NCBI RefSeq assembly: GCF_009600605.1
Contig: NZ_VWNA01000001.1
Coordinates: 2,776,501 to 2,840,500, forward strand
Reading direction: 5' to 3'
From: Segnochrobactrum spirostomi
GTDB lineage: Bacteria; Pseudomonadota; Alphaproteobacteria; Rhizobiales; Segnochrobactraceae
Length of the DNA stretch: 64,000 nucleotides
A program made the translations under genes and the position numbers. Shown piece by piece: positions 10,457-20,973 of the stretch. Below the pieces are notes generated by a model, which was not told the DNA's origin, did no database searches, and worked only from the letters and a program-made list of their open reading frames with translations. Numbering within the stretch: position 1 is the stretch's first letter; every line of letters starts with the position of its first letter.

Positions 10457-13400
10457 GGCGCCGTCTCCGTCGCCGCGCCGGTCGAGGGGCGGCCGCCGAG
10501 GCGGCGCGCAAGGCCGTCGAACAGGAGATAGATGACCGGCGTCGTGAAGAGGGTCAGGAGCTGGCTGACGATGAGGCCGCCGACGATGGCGACGCCGAGC
10601 GGCTGGCGCAGCTCCGATCCCGTGCCGGTGCCGAGCATCAGCGGCAGCGCGCCGAGGAGCGCCGCCATCGTCGTCATCAGGATCGGGCGGAAGCGCAGCA
10701 GACAGGCTTGATGGATCGCCGCCCGCGGCGACAGCCCGCCGTGGCGCTCCGCATCGAGGGCGAAGTCGATCATCATGATCGCGTTTTTCTTCACGATGCC
10801 GATCAGGAGCACGATGCCGATGATGCCGATGATGTCGAGATTGTCGTGGGCGAGCATCAGCGCGGCGAGCGCCCCGACGCTCGCCGAGGGCAGCGTGGAG
10901 AGGATCGTGATCGGGTGGATGAAGCTCTCGTAGAGAATCCCGAGCACGATATACATCGTCACCACGGCGGCGAGGATGAGCAGAAGCTCGTTGTCGAGGG
11001 ATTGCTGGAAGGCGAGCGCAGCACCCTGGAAGCGCGTCACCATGCCCGCCGGCAGGCCGAGGTCGGTCTGAACCTTCTCGATCGCCGTCACCGCCTCGCC
11101 GAGGGAGACGCCCGCCGCAAGGTTGAACGAGACCGTGACCGCGGGGAACTGGCCGATATGGTTGATCGAAAGCGTGGTCGGCTCTTCCGTCACCGTGGAG
11201 ATCGCCGAGAGCGGCACCTGACCTGAACTCGACGACGGCAGATAGATCGAATCGAGCGCCTTGAGGGATTGGATCAGGCCGGGATCGGCTTCGAGGATCA
11301 CCCGGTACTGGTTCGCCTGGGTGAAGATGGTCGAGACGATGCGCTGGCCGAAGGAATCGTAGAGCGCGTTGTCGATGGTCGCCGCGGTGATACCGAAGCG
11401 CGCGGCGGTGTCGCGATCGATCGTGATGTAGGCCGATAGCCCCTTGTCCTGGAGGTCGGAGACGACGTCTTCGATCTCGGGGAGCGTCGACAGCCGCTCG
11501 ACGAGCTGCGGCACCCATTTGGCGAGGGCGTCGGAATCGGCGTTCTCGATCAGGAACTGGTACTGGCCCTTGGCGAGGCTGGAATCGACCGAGAGATCCT
11601 GCACCGGCTGCATCGTCAGCGTGATGCCCGGCACCTTTTCGGCGGCGACGTCGAGGCGCCGGATCACCTCGCTCACCGTGCCCGTTCGCTCGTCCCGCGG
11701 CTTCAGGTTGATGAGCATCCGCCCGCTGTTGAGCGTCAGGTTGGAGCCGTCCACGCCGATGAACGAGGTCAGGCTATCCACGTCCGGATCGGCGAGGACG
11801 ACGCGGGAGAGTGCCTCCTGACGCTCGGCCATGCCCCCGTAGGAGATCGATTGCGTCGCCGTCGTCATGCCCTGGATCAGGCCGGTGTCCTGGACGGGGA
11901 AGAAGCCCTTCGGGATGACGACATAGAGGAAGGCCGTGAGCGCCATCGTGCCGAAGGCGACCGTCAGGGTGAGCACGCGTCGGTCGAGCACCCAATCGAG
12001 GGCGTGGCCGTAGCCCGCGATGATCGCGTCGAAGCCGCGCTCGGCCGCACGGCCCAGGCGGGTCTGGCGGCGGGTCGAGCGGTGGCGCAGCAGCTTCGCG
12101 CACATCATCGGAACGAGCGTCAGCGACACCACGGCCGAGATCAGGATGGTGACCGCGAGCGTGATCGCGAACTCGCGGAACAGCCGCCCCACCACGTCGC
12201 CCATGAAGAGGAGCGGGATCAGCACCGCGATCAGCGACACGGTGAGCGAGACGATGGTGAAGCCGATCTGCGCGGAGCCCTTGAGGGCGGCGGCGAGCGG
12301 GCTCTCGCCCTCCTCGATATAGCGGGCGATGTTCTCGATCATCACGATGGCGTCGTCGACGACGAAGCCGGTCGCGATGGTGAGCGCCATCAGGGACAGG
12401 TTGTTGAGGCTGAAGCCGCAGAGATACATCACCGCGAAGGTGCCGACGAGGGAGAGCGGCACCGACAGGCTCGGGATGATCGTCGCCGGGACGTTGCGCA
12501 GGAACACGAAGATCACCGCGACGACGAGGACGACCGAGAGGCCGAGTTCCTTCTGCACGTCGGAGACCGAGGCGCGGATGGTCGTGGTGCGGTCGGTGAC
12601 GACGGCCACTTGCACCGCTGCCGGCAGGCTCGCCTCGAGTTGCGGCAGCAGCGCCTTGATGTCGTCGACGACCGAAATGACGTTCGCGCCGGGCTGACGC
12701 TGGATGTTGACGAGGACCGCCGGCGTCGTGTCGCTCCAGGCCGCGAGCTTGTCGTTCTCGCCCCCTCGACCACGTCGGCGACGTCGGAGAGGCGCACCGC
12801 GGCGCCGTTGCGGTAGGCGATGACGATGTCGCGATAATCGGAGGCTTTGCGGATCTGGTCGTTGGCGCGGATCGTGTAGGCGCGCTGGGGACCGTCGAAA
12901 TTGCCCTTCGGCGTGTTGACGTTGGCGTTGCCGATGGTGGTCCGCAGATCGTCGATGTTGAGGCCGTAGGCGGCGAGGGCGCGCAGGTTGGCCTTGACCC
13001 GCACCGCGGGGCGCTGGCCGCCGGCGAGCGAGACGAGCCCGACGCCGGAGACCTGGGAGATCTTCTGGGCGAGCCGGGTGTCGGTGAGGTCCTGGACGTC
13101 GGTGAGCGGCAGCGTCTTGGAGGTCACCGCGAGGGTCAGGATCGGCGCGTCGGCGGGATTGACCTTGGCGTAGATCGGCGGCGCGGGCAGGTCGGACGGC
13201 AGCAGGTTGTCGGCCGCGTTGATCGCCGCCTGGACCTCCTGCTCCGCGAGATCGAGGCTGATGTCGAGGTTGAACTGGAGCGTGATGACCGAGGCGCCGG
13301 CGGCGCTCGTCGAGGACATCTGCTTCAGGTTCGACATCTGCCCGAGCTGGCGTTCGAGCGGCGCGGTGACGGAAGTCGTCATCACGTCCGCGCTGGCGCC

Positions 13401-13556
13401 CGGATAGAAGGTCTGCACCTGGATGGTCGGATAATCGACCTCCGGCAGCGCCGAGACCGGCAGATAGAGAAAGCCCATCGCGCCGCACAGAAGCACGGCG
13501 ATCATCAGAAGCGTCGTCGCGACCGGGCGCAGGATGAAGGGACGTGAGGGGTTCAT
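10453..13556 (-). CDS. RND efflux permease, MdtB-like (first permease), interrupted by a 1-nt frameshift
   Basis: The reading starts at the ATG at 13556 ([18 protein letters not shown]) and is typical RND permease up to [12 protein letters not shown]. It then leaves frame at the C run 12761-12765. The -1 frame continues with [26 protein letters not shown], as expected from the family motif GAEN, and stays intact to the stop at 10453. One extra base at the run restores a protein of about 1034 aa. TM4 has [16 protein letters not shown] and TM10 has [15 protein letters not shown], so the proton relay is present. Everything downstream of the break is well conserved, which argues for a sequence error or a very recent mutation. 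It is the second gene of the efflux operon. Confidence 0.9.
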
Positions 13557-13570
13557 CGTTGGAACCCCGC

Positions 13571-14920
13571 TCAGGGCGGTCCCGGAGGGCCGGGGGGCGG
13601 GCCGGCGCTGTCGTCGGTCGCGACGGAGGCCTTCTTCTTGTGGTGACCGGCCTTCGCCTTGCCGGTGGCGGCTTGGTCCGTGGCGGTCTCCGCGGCGCCG
13701 CCGTCCTCGGTCGGGATCACGACTTCCGACCCCTCTTTGAGCTTGTCGGCGCCGTCGGTGACGACCTTGTCGCCGGTGGCGAGGCCATCGAGGATGGCGA
13801 CGCGGCCGCCATAGGAGGGACCGAGCGTGACCTTGCGCACCGAAACCGTGTCTTCGGCGGAGATCAGGTACACGAACGTGCCGGGCGCGCCGCGCTGGAT
13901 CGCGGTGTCGGGCACCGTCACCACACCCGCCGCCGTGGAGACGAGCAGCGTCACGTTCACGAAGGCGTTCGGAAAGAGCTTCTCGTCGGTGTTGGCGAAC
14001 ACGGCGCGCAGCTTGGCCGTCCCGGTCGTGGTGTCGATCTCGTTGTCGATGCTCTGGAGTGTGCCGGTCGCGATCACGGTGCGGCGGGCGCGGTCGTAGA
14101 GGGTGGCCTTGAGCGGGCCCTTGGCGAAGGCTTCGCGTACCGGGGCGAGGCTGTCCTCCGGCAGGGTGAAGACGACCGAGATCGGCTCCATCTGGGTGAT
14201 GACGACGATGCCCGTGGTGTCGCCGGCGGCGATGTAGTTGCCCTCGTCGATCTTGCGCAGGCCGACCCGGCCGGTGATCGGCGAGGTGATGGTGGTGTAG
14301 TCGAGATTGACCTGCGCGGCCTCGACCTGCGCCTGATCGGACTGAACCGTGCCCTCATATTGGGCGACCTCGGACTTGGTCGTGTCCAATTGCTGCTTGG
14401 CGACCGAGTTCTGGGCGACCAGCGTCTGGTAGCGGACGAGATCGACCTTGGCGTTGTCGAGGATCGCCTGGTCCTTGGCGAGCTGCCCTTTCATCTGGTC
14501 GAGCGTCGCCTGATAGGAGCGCGGGTCGATCTGCGCGAGCAGGTCGCCCTTCTTGACGAGCTGGCCTTCGGTGAAGGCGATCTTGATGATCTGGCCACTC
14601 ACCTGGGGCTTCACCGTGACGGTGGCGAGCGGGGTCACGGTGCCGAGCGCATCCACGGTGACGGGGATGTTGCCGACCTCCGCCGTCGCCGCGGCGACGG
14701 GCATCTCCCCGCGCGCGGCGAAGCGGCCGGTGTGCTGAGCCGGTGGGGCCGGGCGGAAATGCCAGACGATCCCCCCGACCGCCGCTCCGAGGACGATGAC
14801 CGCGAGGAGCGTCGAACGCCACCCGGACGAACGCCGGGGGCGGCGCGTGGCGGCGGGTGGGGCCCCTTCGCCATCGTCCTTGCGGAGGAGTTCGCTGCGC
14901 GGATGGTCGAGTGTCGTCAT
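13571..14920 (-). CDS. RND efflux periplasmic adaptor subunit, MdtA-like
   Basis: The membrane-fusion protein linking the two permeases to the outer-membrane channel. It is 449 aa, with a basic N-terminus and one transmembrane anchor at about residues 31-54. The biotinyl-lipoyl half motifs are [31 protein letters not shown] and [23 protein letters not shown] (the cores SGQI and SPITGRVG are diagnostic). A coiled hairpin (residues about 120-190) lies between them, then the beta-barrel and membrane-proximal domains. The last 50 residues are a Lys/Ala/Pro-rich tail ending PPPGPPGPP. It is the first gene of the leftward operon, 14 bp before the first permease. Confidence 0.93.
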   Translation of the reverse strand: MTTLDHPRSELLRKDDGEGAPPAATRRPRRSSGWRSTLLAVIVLGAAVGGIVWHFRPAPPAQHTGRFAARGEMPVAAATAEVGNIPVTVDALGTVTPLATVTVKPQVSGQIIKIAFTEGQLVKKGDLLAQIDPRSYQATLDQMKGQLAKDQAILDNAKVDLVRYQTLVAQNSVAKQQLDTTKSEVAQYEGTVQSDQAQVEAAQVNLDYTTITSPITGRVGLRKIDEGNYIAAGDTTGIVVITQMEPISVVFTLPEDSLAPVREAFAKGPLKATLYDRARRTVIATGTLQSIDNEIDTTTGTAKLRAVFANTDEKLFPNAFVNVTLLVSTAAGVVTVPDTAIQRGAPGTFVYLISAEDTVSVRKVTLGPSYGGRVAILDGLATGDKVVTDGADKLKEGSEVVIPTEDGGAAETATDQAATGKAKAGHHKKKASVATDDSAGPPPGPPGPP

Positions 14921-15072
14921 GGAACGCTGTTACCGAGACCGGTCTGTTGTCCAGGGTGAACGCCGCACGGGGGCGGCGACCTACGCGGCCGCGACGGGAG
15001 AGCCCCGGGAGCGGCTGCGGCAGCCCCTTCGCGTCGCGCACCTATATGGTCCTTTTGCGTCGGAAGGCGCGC

Positions 15073-17462
15073 TCACGCTCCATAAAAGCGCGCGTAATAG
15101 CGGTATCCGCGCAGTGCCACAGTCCGCGGTGGTGCGTCGTTCAGCACCAGTAAGGTCCTTCCGCGCGCCGAGATCTCGAACTGTTCCAGCGCCGCGCGGA
15201 AATCGGTGCCGATCGGACGGCCGGCGCGGACGACATAAAGAACGGCGTCGGCGTGTTCTTGCAGAAGCAGGGAGTCGCTCGTGATTGCCGCGGGCGGTGC
15301 GTCGACGATCACGATCTCGTAAGCGCTCCGCGCCGTCGCGACGAGTTCGGCGAGACGGGACGAGGCGAGCCAGCGCTCCGGCGGCGTCTCGCTGCGGTGC
15401 GCGCCGATGAGGAGATCGGCGCCGGTGCGGGGGTCGGTCTGAACGAGATCGCCGAGGACCGCGTCTTCGCGCCGGAGGAAGGTGGCGAAGCCCGAGGCGA
15501 TCTGTCGGCGGATCCGCCGGTGCAGGCTCGGCCGCCTAAGATCGCCGTCGACGAGGAGGCAGCGCTGTCCGGCGAGGGCGGCCGAGCGGGCGAGGGCGAG
15601 GGCGAGCGTCGTCTTGCCCTCGCGCGGGACCGTCGAGGTGACGACCAGGACGAGGCCGCCGTCGCGGCGCCCCGCCTGGACCTCGATCGCGAGGCGCAGC
15701 CGGCGCACCGCCTCGCTGAAGGCCGACAGCGGCCAGCGGACGACCTCGTCCTCCGGTCCGCGATGGCCCGGCCGGCGCCGCAGGTGGGGCAGCGCCGGGA
15801 GCACCGGGGGCCGCCGAACGCGCGCAGCCGCTCGTCGCTCGCGAGCCGCACGCGCCTGCGCTCCTGCCAGCAGGCGAGCCCGACGGCGACAGCGAGGCCG
15901 AACACGCCGAGCCCGGCAATGATCGGCATTTTGCGGGGAAAGGCGACCTCCGTCGGCGGGCGGGCCGGCGCCACCATCCGCGAATCCGGCACCACGGCCG
16001 CGGCGAGGCGCGCCAGCCTCTGATGACGGTCGAGATAGGTCTGGTAGAGCGTGCGCAGCGACTGCACCCGCTGCTGTCGGCGAAAGAGCTCCACCGAGAC
16101 GGCGTTCGGCAGACTCGCCGCCGACAGCAGCGCGTCGAGCCGCCGCTGCAAGGCGTCGATTTCCGCAGCCCGTGCGGTGACGGCGGCGCCCAAGGCACCC
16201 CGTCGGGCGTCCGCCGCCGCGAGGAGTGCGCTGTCCGGGCGGGCGATATCTGCTGATCCGTCGGGCGCCGCAATCCGCCGGCGCTCAGCCGCACGCACGG
16301 CATCGACAAGCGCGTCGTCGCCGGTGACACTCTCTTCGATCGCCCGCAACTCCGCGTTGGCGCGCATTTGCGCGTCGCCGAGCTGGCGGAAGCGCCGCTG
16401 GAGCGCGCGGATTTCCCGCGCCGCCGCCTCGTCGGCTGCCATCGCGCTGCGGGCGAGGGCGTAGCCGTCGACCTCCGCCTCGGCGGTCCGAAGGTCGGCG
16501 GCGATCTCGTCGAGGCGCACGGCGAGGGCGGCGACCGCGGCATCCGCGGCGGCCCGTGCGCCGGCCTCCTGGCGGGCGATGTAGACCTGGGCGAGCGTGT
16601 TCGCAGCCGCCGCGGCGGCGTTGGGATCAGCGGCGGTCACCTCGATCGCGATCGTCGTGCTGAGGCCGATCCGGCTGACCGAGAGCGCATTCGCAAAGCG
16701 CGTGGCGGCGGTCGCGACCGGTTCGGCCGTGTCGCTCGTCGTCACGGCACTTGCCGCCGTCCCGCCGCTCGGCCCGAACCGCTGCGGCGGCGGTCCGACC
16801 GGCGGCAGTGGTGCGGCGGCCGGGGCTCCCGGGGCGGGATCGGCGCGGGCCGAGGGGATCAGCGCGCGCCAGCCGAAGTCCGGCGCGGCCTCGCGCCTCG
16901 ATCCTACGAAGGGTAGCCGGGCGGAAAGGCCGGCCACGAGGCGGCCGACGCGCTCGACGGCGGAGGCGGCCGCATCCCGGGCGCCTTGCGGAGTGGACCG
17001 TCCCGCGGCGGCGAGGGCGACCGAGGCCCGTTCCAGCATGTCCTGCGAGCGCAGCACGGCGATCTCGCCGTCGACCGCGGGCAGCGGGCCGCCCGGAGGC
17101 TTGCGGTCTGCGGGGAACGCGCCGTCGTCCGGCGCATATTGGACGAGCGCGGTCGCCCGGTAGAGCGGTGGCAAGAGGTCGAGCGCGATCGCGCTCCCTG
17201 CCACGATGCCGCCTGCGACCAGCGAGACCATCCAGAGGTGCCGGCCGGCGGCTGCCAGGGGCGCGGCACCGAGGGGCTCCGGGGCATCCCAGGCAAGCCG
17301 GTGCGCCGGATCGGACGAAGGAGGCTCGGGTCGTCGAATGCGCGGCTCCACGATCGCCTCCCCTTCGGCGATGATGATGGCTGCGGCGGAAACGAAGACG
17401 GGCGGACTGGAAACGCGGAAGACGGGCTGCGGGACCACGGGCTGCGGGACCTGCATGCGCAC
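15073..17462 (-). CDS. Polysaccharide co-polymerase with tyrosine-kinase domain (Wzz/Wzc-like BY-kinase), interrupted by a 1-nt frameshift
   Basis: Wzc-type proteins control chain length and export of capsule or exopolysaccharide through cycles of tyrosine autophosphorylation. The N-terminal part has a transmembrane segment (about residues 73-95), a Wzz domain ending in TAADPNAAAAAANTLAQVYIA, long coiled coils, and a second transmembrane segment near residue 512. The frame breaks at the G run 15806-15810. One added base joins LRAFGGP to PVLPALPHLRR. The kinase domain then shows Walker A PREGKTTLALALA, Walker A' LLVDGDLRRPSLH, and the Tyr-rich tail GYRYYARFYGA expected for autophosphorylation. 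The restored length is about 796 aa. A GTG at 17462 and an ATG at 17456 are both possible starts. It is divergent from the phosphatase that opens the polysaccharide operon. Confidence 0.87.
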
Positions 17463-17589
17463 GCAATCTTGGACTGCACGTCTCGCCGACTATGGCATCA
17501 TCTACAATCGGGAGTCACCGCTCTTCGCGTCGAGATAAGAGGCCACGAGGCCCTCACGCGGTGAGACGCCATCGTTTCGGAAGGTCCGC

Positions 17590-18342
17590 ATGTTCGGCCT
17601 CGGAACCAGAATGCGTTGGTTCAAGGCGCTGCCCTCGCTGCCGCCGGGCGTGCGCGTCTACGCCATGAGCGACATCCACGGCCGGTGCGACCTCTTCGAG
17701 GCGAACCTCGAGCGCATCGTCCGCCTGGAGGCGCTCGATCCCGCGCCGAGCCCCTATCTCATCCTTCTCGGCGACCTGATCGACCGCGGGCCGGCCTCGG
17801 CGATGCTCGTCGATCTGTTGTGCCGGTACGGCGATCGCATCGACCGGATCGTGCTTCTGCCGCTGCTCGGCAACCACGAGGATCTCTTCCTGGATTTCAT
17901 GGCGGGGCAGGGTGCGCCGACACGGCTCTGGCTCGAGAACGGCGGCATCGAGACGCTCGCCTCCTATGGCATTCTCAATGTCGACCCCGCCGCGGAGGAT
18001 CTCGGACCGCTCTGGGACGCGGCGCACGCCGCGGTGCCGTCCGAGCACGTCGCCTTCCTGCGCGATCGCCCGCTCTTCACCGTGCTCGGAAGCTATCTTT
18101 TCGTGCACGCCGGCGTGCGCCCAGGGGTTGCGCTCGAGGACCAGACGCGGCACGATCTGCTCTGGATCCGGGACGAGTTCCTCAACCACGACGAGCCGTT
18201 CGAGCATTTCGTGATCCACGGCCACACGCCGACACGGCGGCCCGATTTCCGCCGCAACCGCATCAATATCGACACCTTGGCCGTCCTCAGCGGCCGCCTG
18301 ACGTGCCTGCTCTTGGAGGAGGACAAGGTCCGGGTGTTCTGA
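17590..18342 (+). CDS. Metallophosphoesterase family protein (PPP-type serine/threonine phosphatase-like)
   Basis: A 250-aa calcineurin-like phosphoesterase with the metal-binding motifs in order: D28-I-H30-G-R, GDLIDRG at 61-67, GNHED at 94-98, a later HAGVRPG, and a C-terminal IHGHTPTRRPD. This is the pattern of bacterial PPP phosphatases such as PrpA/PrpB and of diadenosine tetraphosphatases. It is the first gene of the rightward polysaccharide run and divergent from the BY-kinase. A role in dephosphorylating kinase-pathway proteins is an inference from position, because classic BY-kinase partners are low-molecular-weight or PHP phosphatases. The ATG at 17590 is followed by an unremarkable N-terminus, and a second ATG at 17611 is possible. 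Confidence 0.9.
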   Translation: MFGLGTRMRWFKALPSLPPGVRVYAMSDIHGRCDLFEANLERIVRLEALDPAPSPYLILLGDLIDRGPASAMLVDLLCRYGDRIDRIVLLPLLGNHEDLFLDFMAGQGAPTRLWLENGGIETLASYGILNVDPAAEDLGPLWDAAHAAVPSEHVAFLRDRPLFTVLGSYLFVHAGVRPGVALEDQTRHDLLWIRDEFLNHDEPFEHFVIHGHTPTRRPDFRRNRINIDTLAVLSGRLTCLLLEEDKVRVF

Positions 18343-18399
18343 ACGCAGGTTTCCGCCCGCAAGCGTTCCGAACCGGACCTGATCGCTGCCGGGGGAGCG

Positions 18400-18942
18400 A
18401 TGGGGGCAAGCTTTCGATCGTGGATCGTCGTGGTCCTCGCCGCGTTTGCGTGCGGCGCAGGCGTGGCATGGGCCGATGCGGTATGGGCAGGCGCACCGGG
18501 AGACGAGCCCGGTCAGGCGGGCGGTCCGCGGGCGGCCGAGACCGCTATCTTCTTCACCCTCGACACGGACGGCGACGGTATCGTCACCAAGCGTGAAGCC
18601 TGGCTCGCCCAGGCCGCCGTGTTCGACGCCCTCGACCAGAACCGTGACGGTTCGCTCGACGGGGCCGAGCTCGACGCCGTGGCGCGGGCGCGGCATCCCG
18701 ACTTCACCGACGCCCGCCGCGCGGTGTGGATCGCCGCGATCCTGCGCGACGGCGACGGCCGCCGCGTGACCAGGGCGCAATATGCCGGCCGGCTCTGGTG
18801 GTTTCGCCGCGCCGATCTCGACCACGACAACCGCGTCACCCTCGCCGAAGTCCGGGTGATGCCGCCCGCCTCGCTCGCGCGGGCCACTACGCTGCACGGC
18901 CGCATCCCGCCACCGCCGCTCGCGCCCGGAGCGGGGCCATGA
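18400..18942 (+). CDS. Secreted EF-hand calcium-binding protein
   Basis: A 180-aa protein with a signal peptide (hydrophobic core WIVVVLAAFACGAGVAWA) and three recognisable EF-hand loops: DTDGDGIVTKRE at residues 55-66, DQNRDGSLDGAE at 79-90, and DLDHDNRVTLAE near 140-151. The loops have acidic residues at positions 1, 3 and 5 and glutamate at 12, so calcium binding is likely. It ends in a Pro-rich tail. Its stop overlaps the next start as ATGA, tying it to the polysaccharide operon. A role in sensing calcium or cross-linking exported polysaccharide is inference only. I do not recognise a named family beyond EF-hand. Confidence 0.85.
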   Translation: MGASFRSWIVVVLAAFACGAGVAWADAVWAGAPGDEPGQAGGPRAAETAIFFTLDTDGDGIVTKREAWLAQAAVFDALDQNRDGSLDGAELDAVARARHPDFTDARRAVWIAAILRDGDGRRVTRAQYAGRLWWFRRADLDHDNRVTLAEVRVMPPASLARATTLHGRIPPPPLAPGAGP

Positions 18943-20066
18943 AACGGGCAATGAGCGGGCCCGAGAGCCGGCGCGATGGCGAGTTCCTCGACGGTGGGCT
19001 CCTGCGCGGGGCCGTAAGCCCGGTCGCGGGCGGGCACGCCTTCGCGACGCTCGACGGGGTGCGGGCCGTCGCCGCGGCCGCGGTGGTGGTCCATCATGGG
19101 CCGGACCTCTTCGGCGTTCCCGGCGGCAGCCTCTATCTCGCCGTGGATGTCTTCTTCGTCGTGAGCGGGTTCGTCATCGCCCACGCCTTCGGCCCGGCGA
19201 TCGCCGCCCGCGGCGCCCCGGCGTTCCTGCGCCTGCGGCTCACGCGGCTCGCTCCGCTCTACGCCCTCGGTCTCGCGCTCGGAACCGCCGTCGCGCTGCG
19301 TGCGGCGGCGTTGCGGCCGGGCATCGCCGCCGACGATCTCGTGCTTTCCATCGTGGCCGGTCTGCTCCTGCTCCCGGTGCCGGCGACGGGCGCCGCCTTT
19401 CTCTATCCGCTGATGCCGGTCGCCTGGTCGCTCGCCCTCGAGATCGGCGTCAACGCGCTCGCCGCACTGGTGTGGGGGCGGCTTTCGGGATCGGCGCTGG
19501 GCGTGGTTCTCGTCGGCGCGGCGCTCGCGCTCTCCCTGGTGGCGCTGCGCCAGGGTGGGCTCGATGTCGGCTGGAACGGGGCGACCGCGCTCGGTGGTCC
19601 GCCGCGGGCGCTCTATGGCTTCGCCGCCGGGCTCCTGCTTCACCGGCTGTGGGCTTCGGGCCGCGGCCGGCTGCGCCTGCCCGCGATCCTCGTCCTCGCC
19701 GCCATCGCGCTCATGCTGGCGCTGCCGCCGGCGGTGCCGCGCGCGGGGTGGGACCTCGCCGTCGTCTTGGTCGCGGCACCGGCCCTGGTCTGGCTCGCGG
19801 TGTGCAGCAAGCCGCCGCCGCGCCTGCACCGGCTCTGTGTCGCGGCCGGCGGGATCTCCTACGCGATCTATGCCCTTCATCTGCCGCTGCTGCGCCTCGG
19901 CCGCGCGATGTTCGCCGATATCCTCTCTCCGCCGTGGACCGCACTCGCCGGCATCGGTCTCATCGCGGCGACCGCCGGGGCGGCGACGGTCCTCTACGAC
20001 CGGCCGTTGCGCCGGTGGATGGCGCCACGGCTGCGGCCCGCACTCCGGGTGGGAGGGGCGCGATGA
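18939..20066 (+). CDS. Acyltransferase family 3 membrane protein (OafA/ExoZ-like)
   Basis: A 375-aa multi-pass integral membrane acyltransferase of the type that adds acetyl or similar groups to surface polysaccharides. The N-terminal motif is FATLDGVRAVAAAAVVVHHGPDLFG, in which the first-helix Arg and the His of HHG match the OafA signature. VDVFFVVSGFVIAHAFG and the basic RLRLTRLAPLYALGL segment follow, and then about eight more hydrophobic helices. The family normally lengthens FLSGFVI in the same place. The start ATG at 18939 overlaps the previous stop, and an alternative ATG lies at 18951. Confidence 0.88.
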   Translation: MKRAMSGPESRRDGEFLDGGLLRGAVSPVAGGHAFATLDGVRAVAAAAVVVHHGPDLFGVPGGSLYLAVDVFFVVSGFVIAHAFGPAIAARGAPAFLRLRLTRLAPLYALGLALGTAVALRAAALRPGIAADDLVLSIVAGLLLLPVPATGAAFLYPLMPVAWSLALEIGVNALAALVWGRLSGSALGVVLVGAALALSLVALRQGGLDVGWNGATALGGPPRALYGFAAGLLLHRLWASGRGRLRLPAILVLAAIALMLALPPAVPRAGWDLAVVLVAAPALVWLAVCSKPPPRLHRLCVAAGGISYAIYALHLPLLRLGRAMFADILSPPWTALAGIGLIAATAGAATVLYDRPLRRWMAPRLRPALRVGGAR

Positions 20067-20962
20067 GCGGCGCGGACGCCGTCGCCGTGGTGATCGCGAC
20101 CTTTCGCCGGCCGGACGCGGTGCGGCGGGCCGTCGCCTCGGTCCTGGCGCAGACGGCGCCGGTCGGCGAGATCGTGGTGGTGGACGACGCCTCGCCGACG
20201 CCCGCCCCATCCTTCGACGACGCCCGCGTGCGGGTGCTCCGGCGCACCGAGAACGGTGGGCAAGGGGCGGCCTATCGGGACGGGCTCGCGGCGGTGCGCC
20301 GGCCCCTCGTCGCCTTCCTCGACGACGACGATCTCTGGCGGCCGGACAAGATCGCGCGCCAACTCACGGCGCTCGCCGGCGCTGCGGACCCCGAACGCAC
20401 CATCGTCTCCTGCGCCGTCGAAACCCTTCGCGACGGGCGGCGGCATTCTCTGCCGCGCCGCCCGCCGCGGTCCGACGAGCCGCTCGCCGATTATCTCTTC
20501 GTCGCCGGCGGCGTTCTCCAGCAGAGCACGCTTCTCGGTCCGACCGCCTTGGCGCGCCGGGCGGCGTTCGACCCCGGCGTGCGCCGCCATCAGGATCTCG
20601 GCTTCATCCTGCGCGCCGAGCGGTTGGGGGCGGGGGTCGTCCTGGTCGAGGCGCCGCTCGTCCTCTGGGGCACGACGGCGCGCGACCGGCTCAGCACCGT
20701 CCGGGACCCGACCGCATCGCTCGCCTGGCTCGCGACCGAGCCGGCCCTCACACCGCAGCAGCGGGCCGGCTTCCTCGCCCGCCATGCGGCGATCGGCGCG
20801 CCGCCGCTGGTGGGCTTGGGCCGCATTGCGGTCGCCGCGGCCTGCGGCGCGCTCGATCTCCGTGAGGCTGCCGCGCTCGCCTCCCGCCGCGTTCTGCCCG
20901 AGCGCCTCGGACGTCCCTTACGTCGCGTCGGCCGGGGCCTTCTCGGCGCGCCGGTCCGGTAG
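20063..20962 (+). CDS. Glycosyltransferase family 2 protein
   Basis: A 299-aa cytoplasmic GT-A fold transferase that would add a sugar to the lipid-linked polysaccharide unit. It opens with VAVVIATFRRPDAVRRAVAS. The nucleotide-sugar aspartates are in EIVVVDDASPTPAP, and the DxD-type motif is in VAFLDDDDLWRPDKIARQL. The C-terminal third is Ala/Arg-rich and not conserved. Donor and acceptor cannot be assigned. The start overlaps the acyltransferase stop as ATGA. Confidence 0.9.
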   Translation: MSGADAVAVVIATFRRPDAVRRAVASVLAQTAPVGEIVVVDDASPTPAPSFDDARVRVLRRTENGGQGAAYRDGLAAVRRPLVAFLDDDDLWRPDKIARQLTALAGAADPERTIVSCAVETLRDGRRHSLPRRPPRSDEPLADYLFVAGGVLQQSTLLGPTALARRAAFDPGVRRHQDLGFILRAERLGAGVVLVEAPLVLWGTTARDRLSTVRDPTASLAWLATEPALTPQQRAGFLARHAAIGAPPLVGLGRIAVAAACGALDLREAAALASRRVLPERLGRPLRRVGRGLLGAPVR

Positions 20963-20973
20963 GGGAGAGCGGC

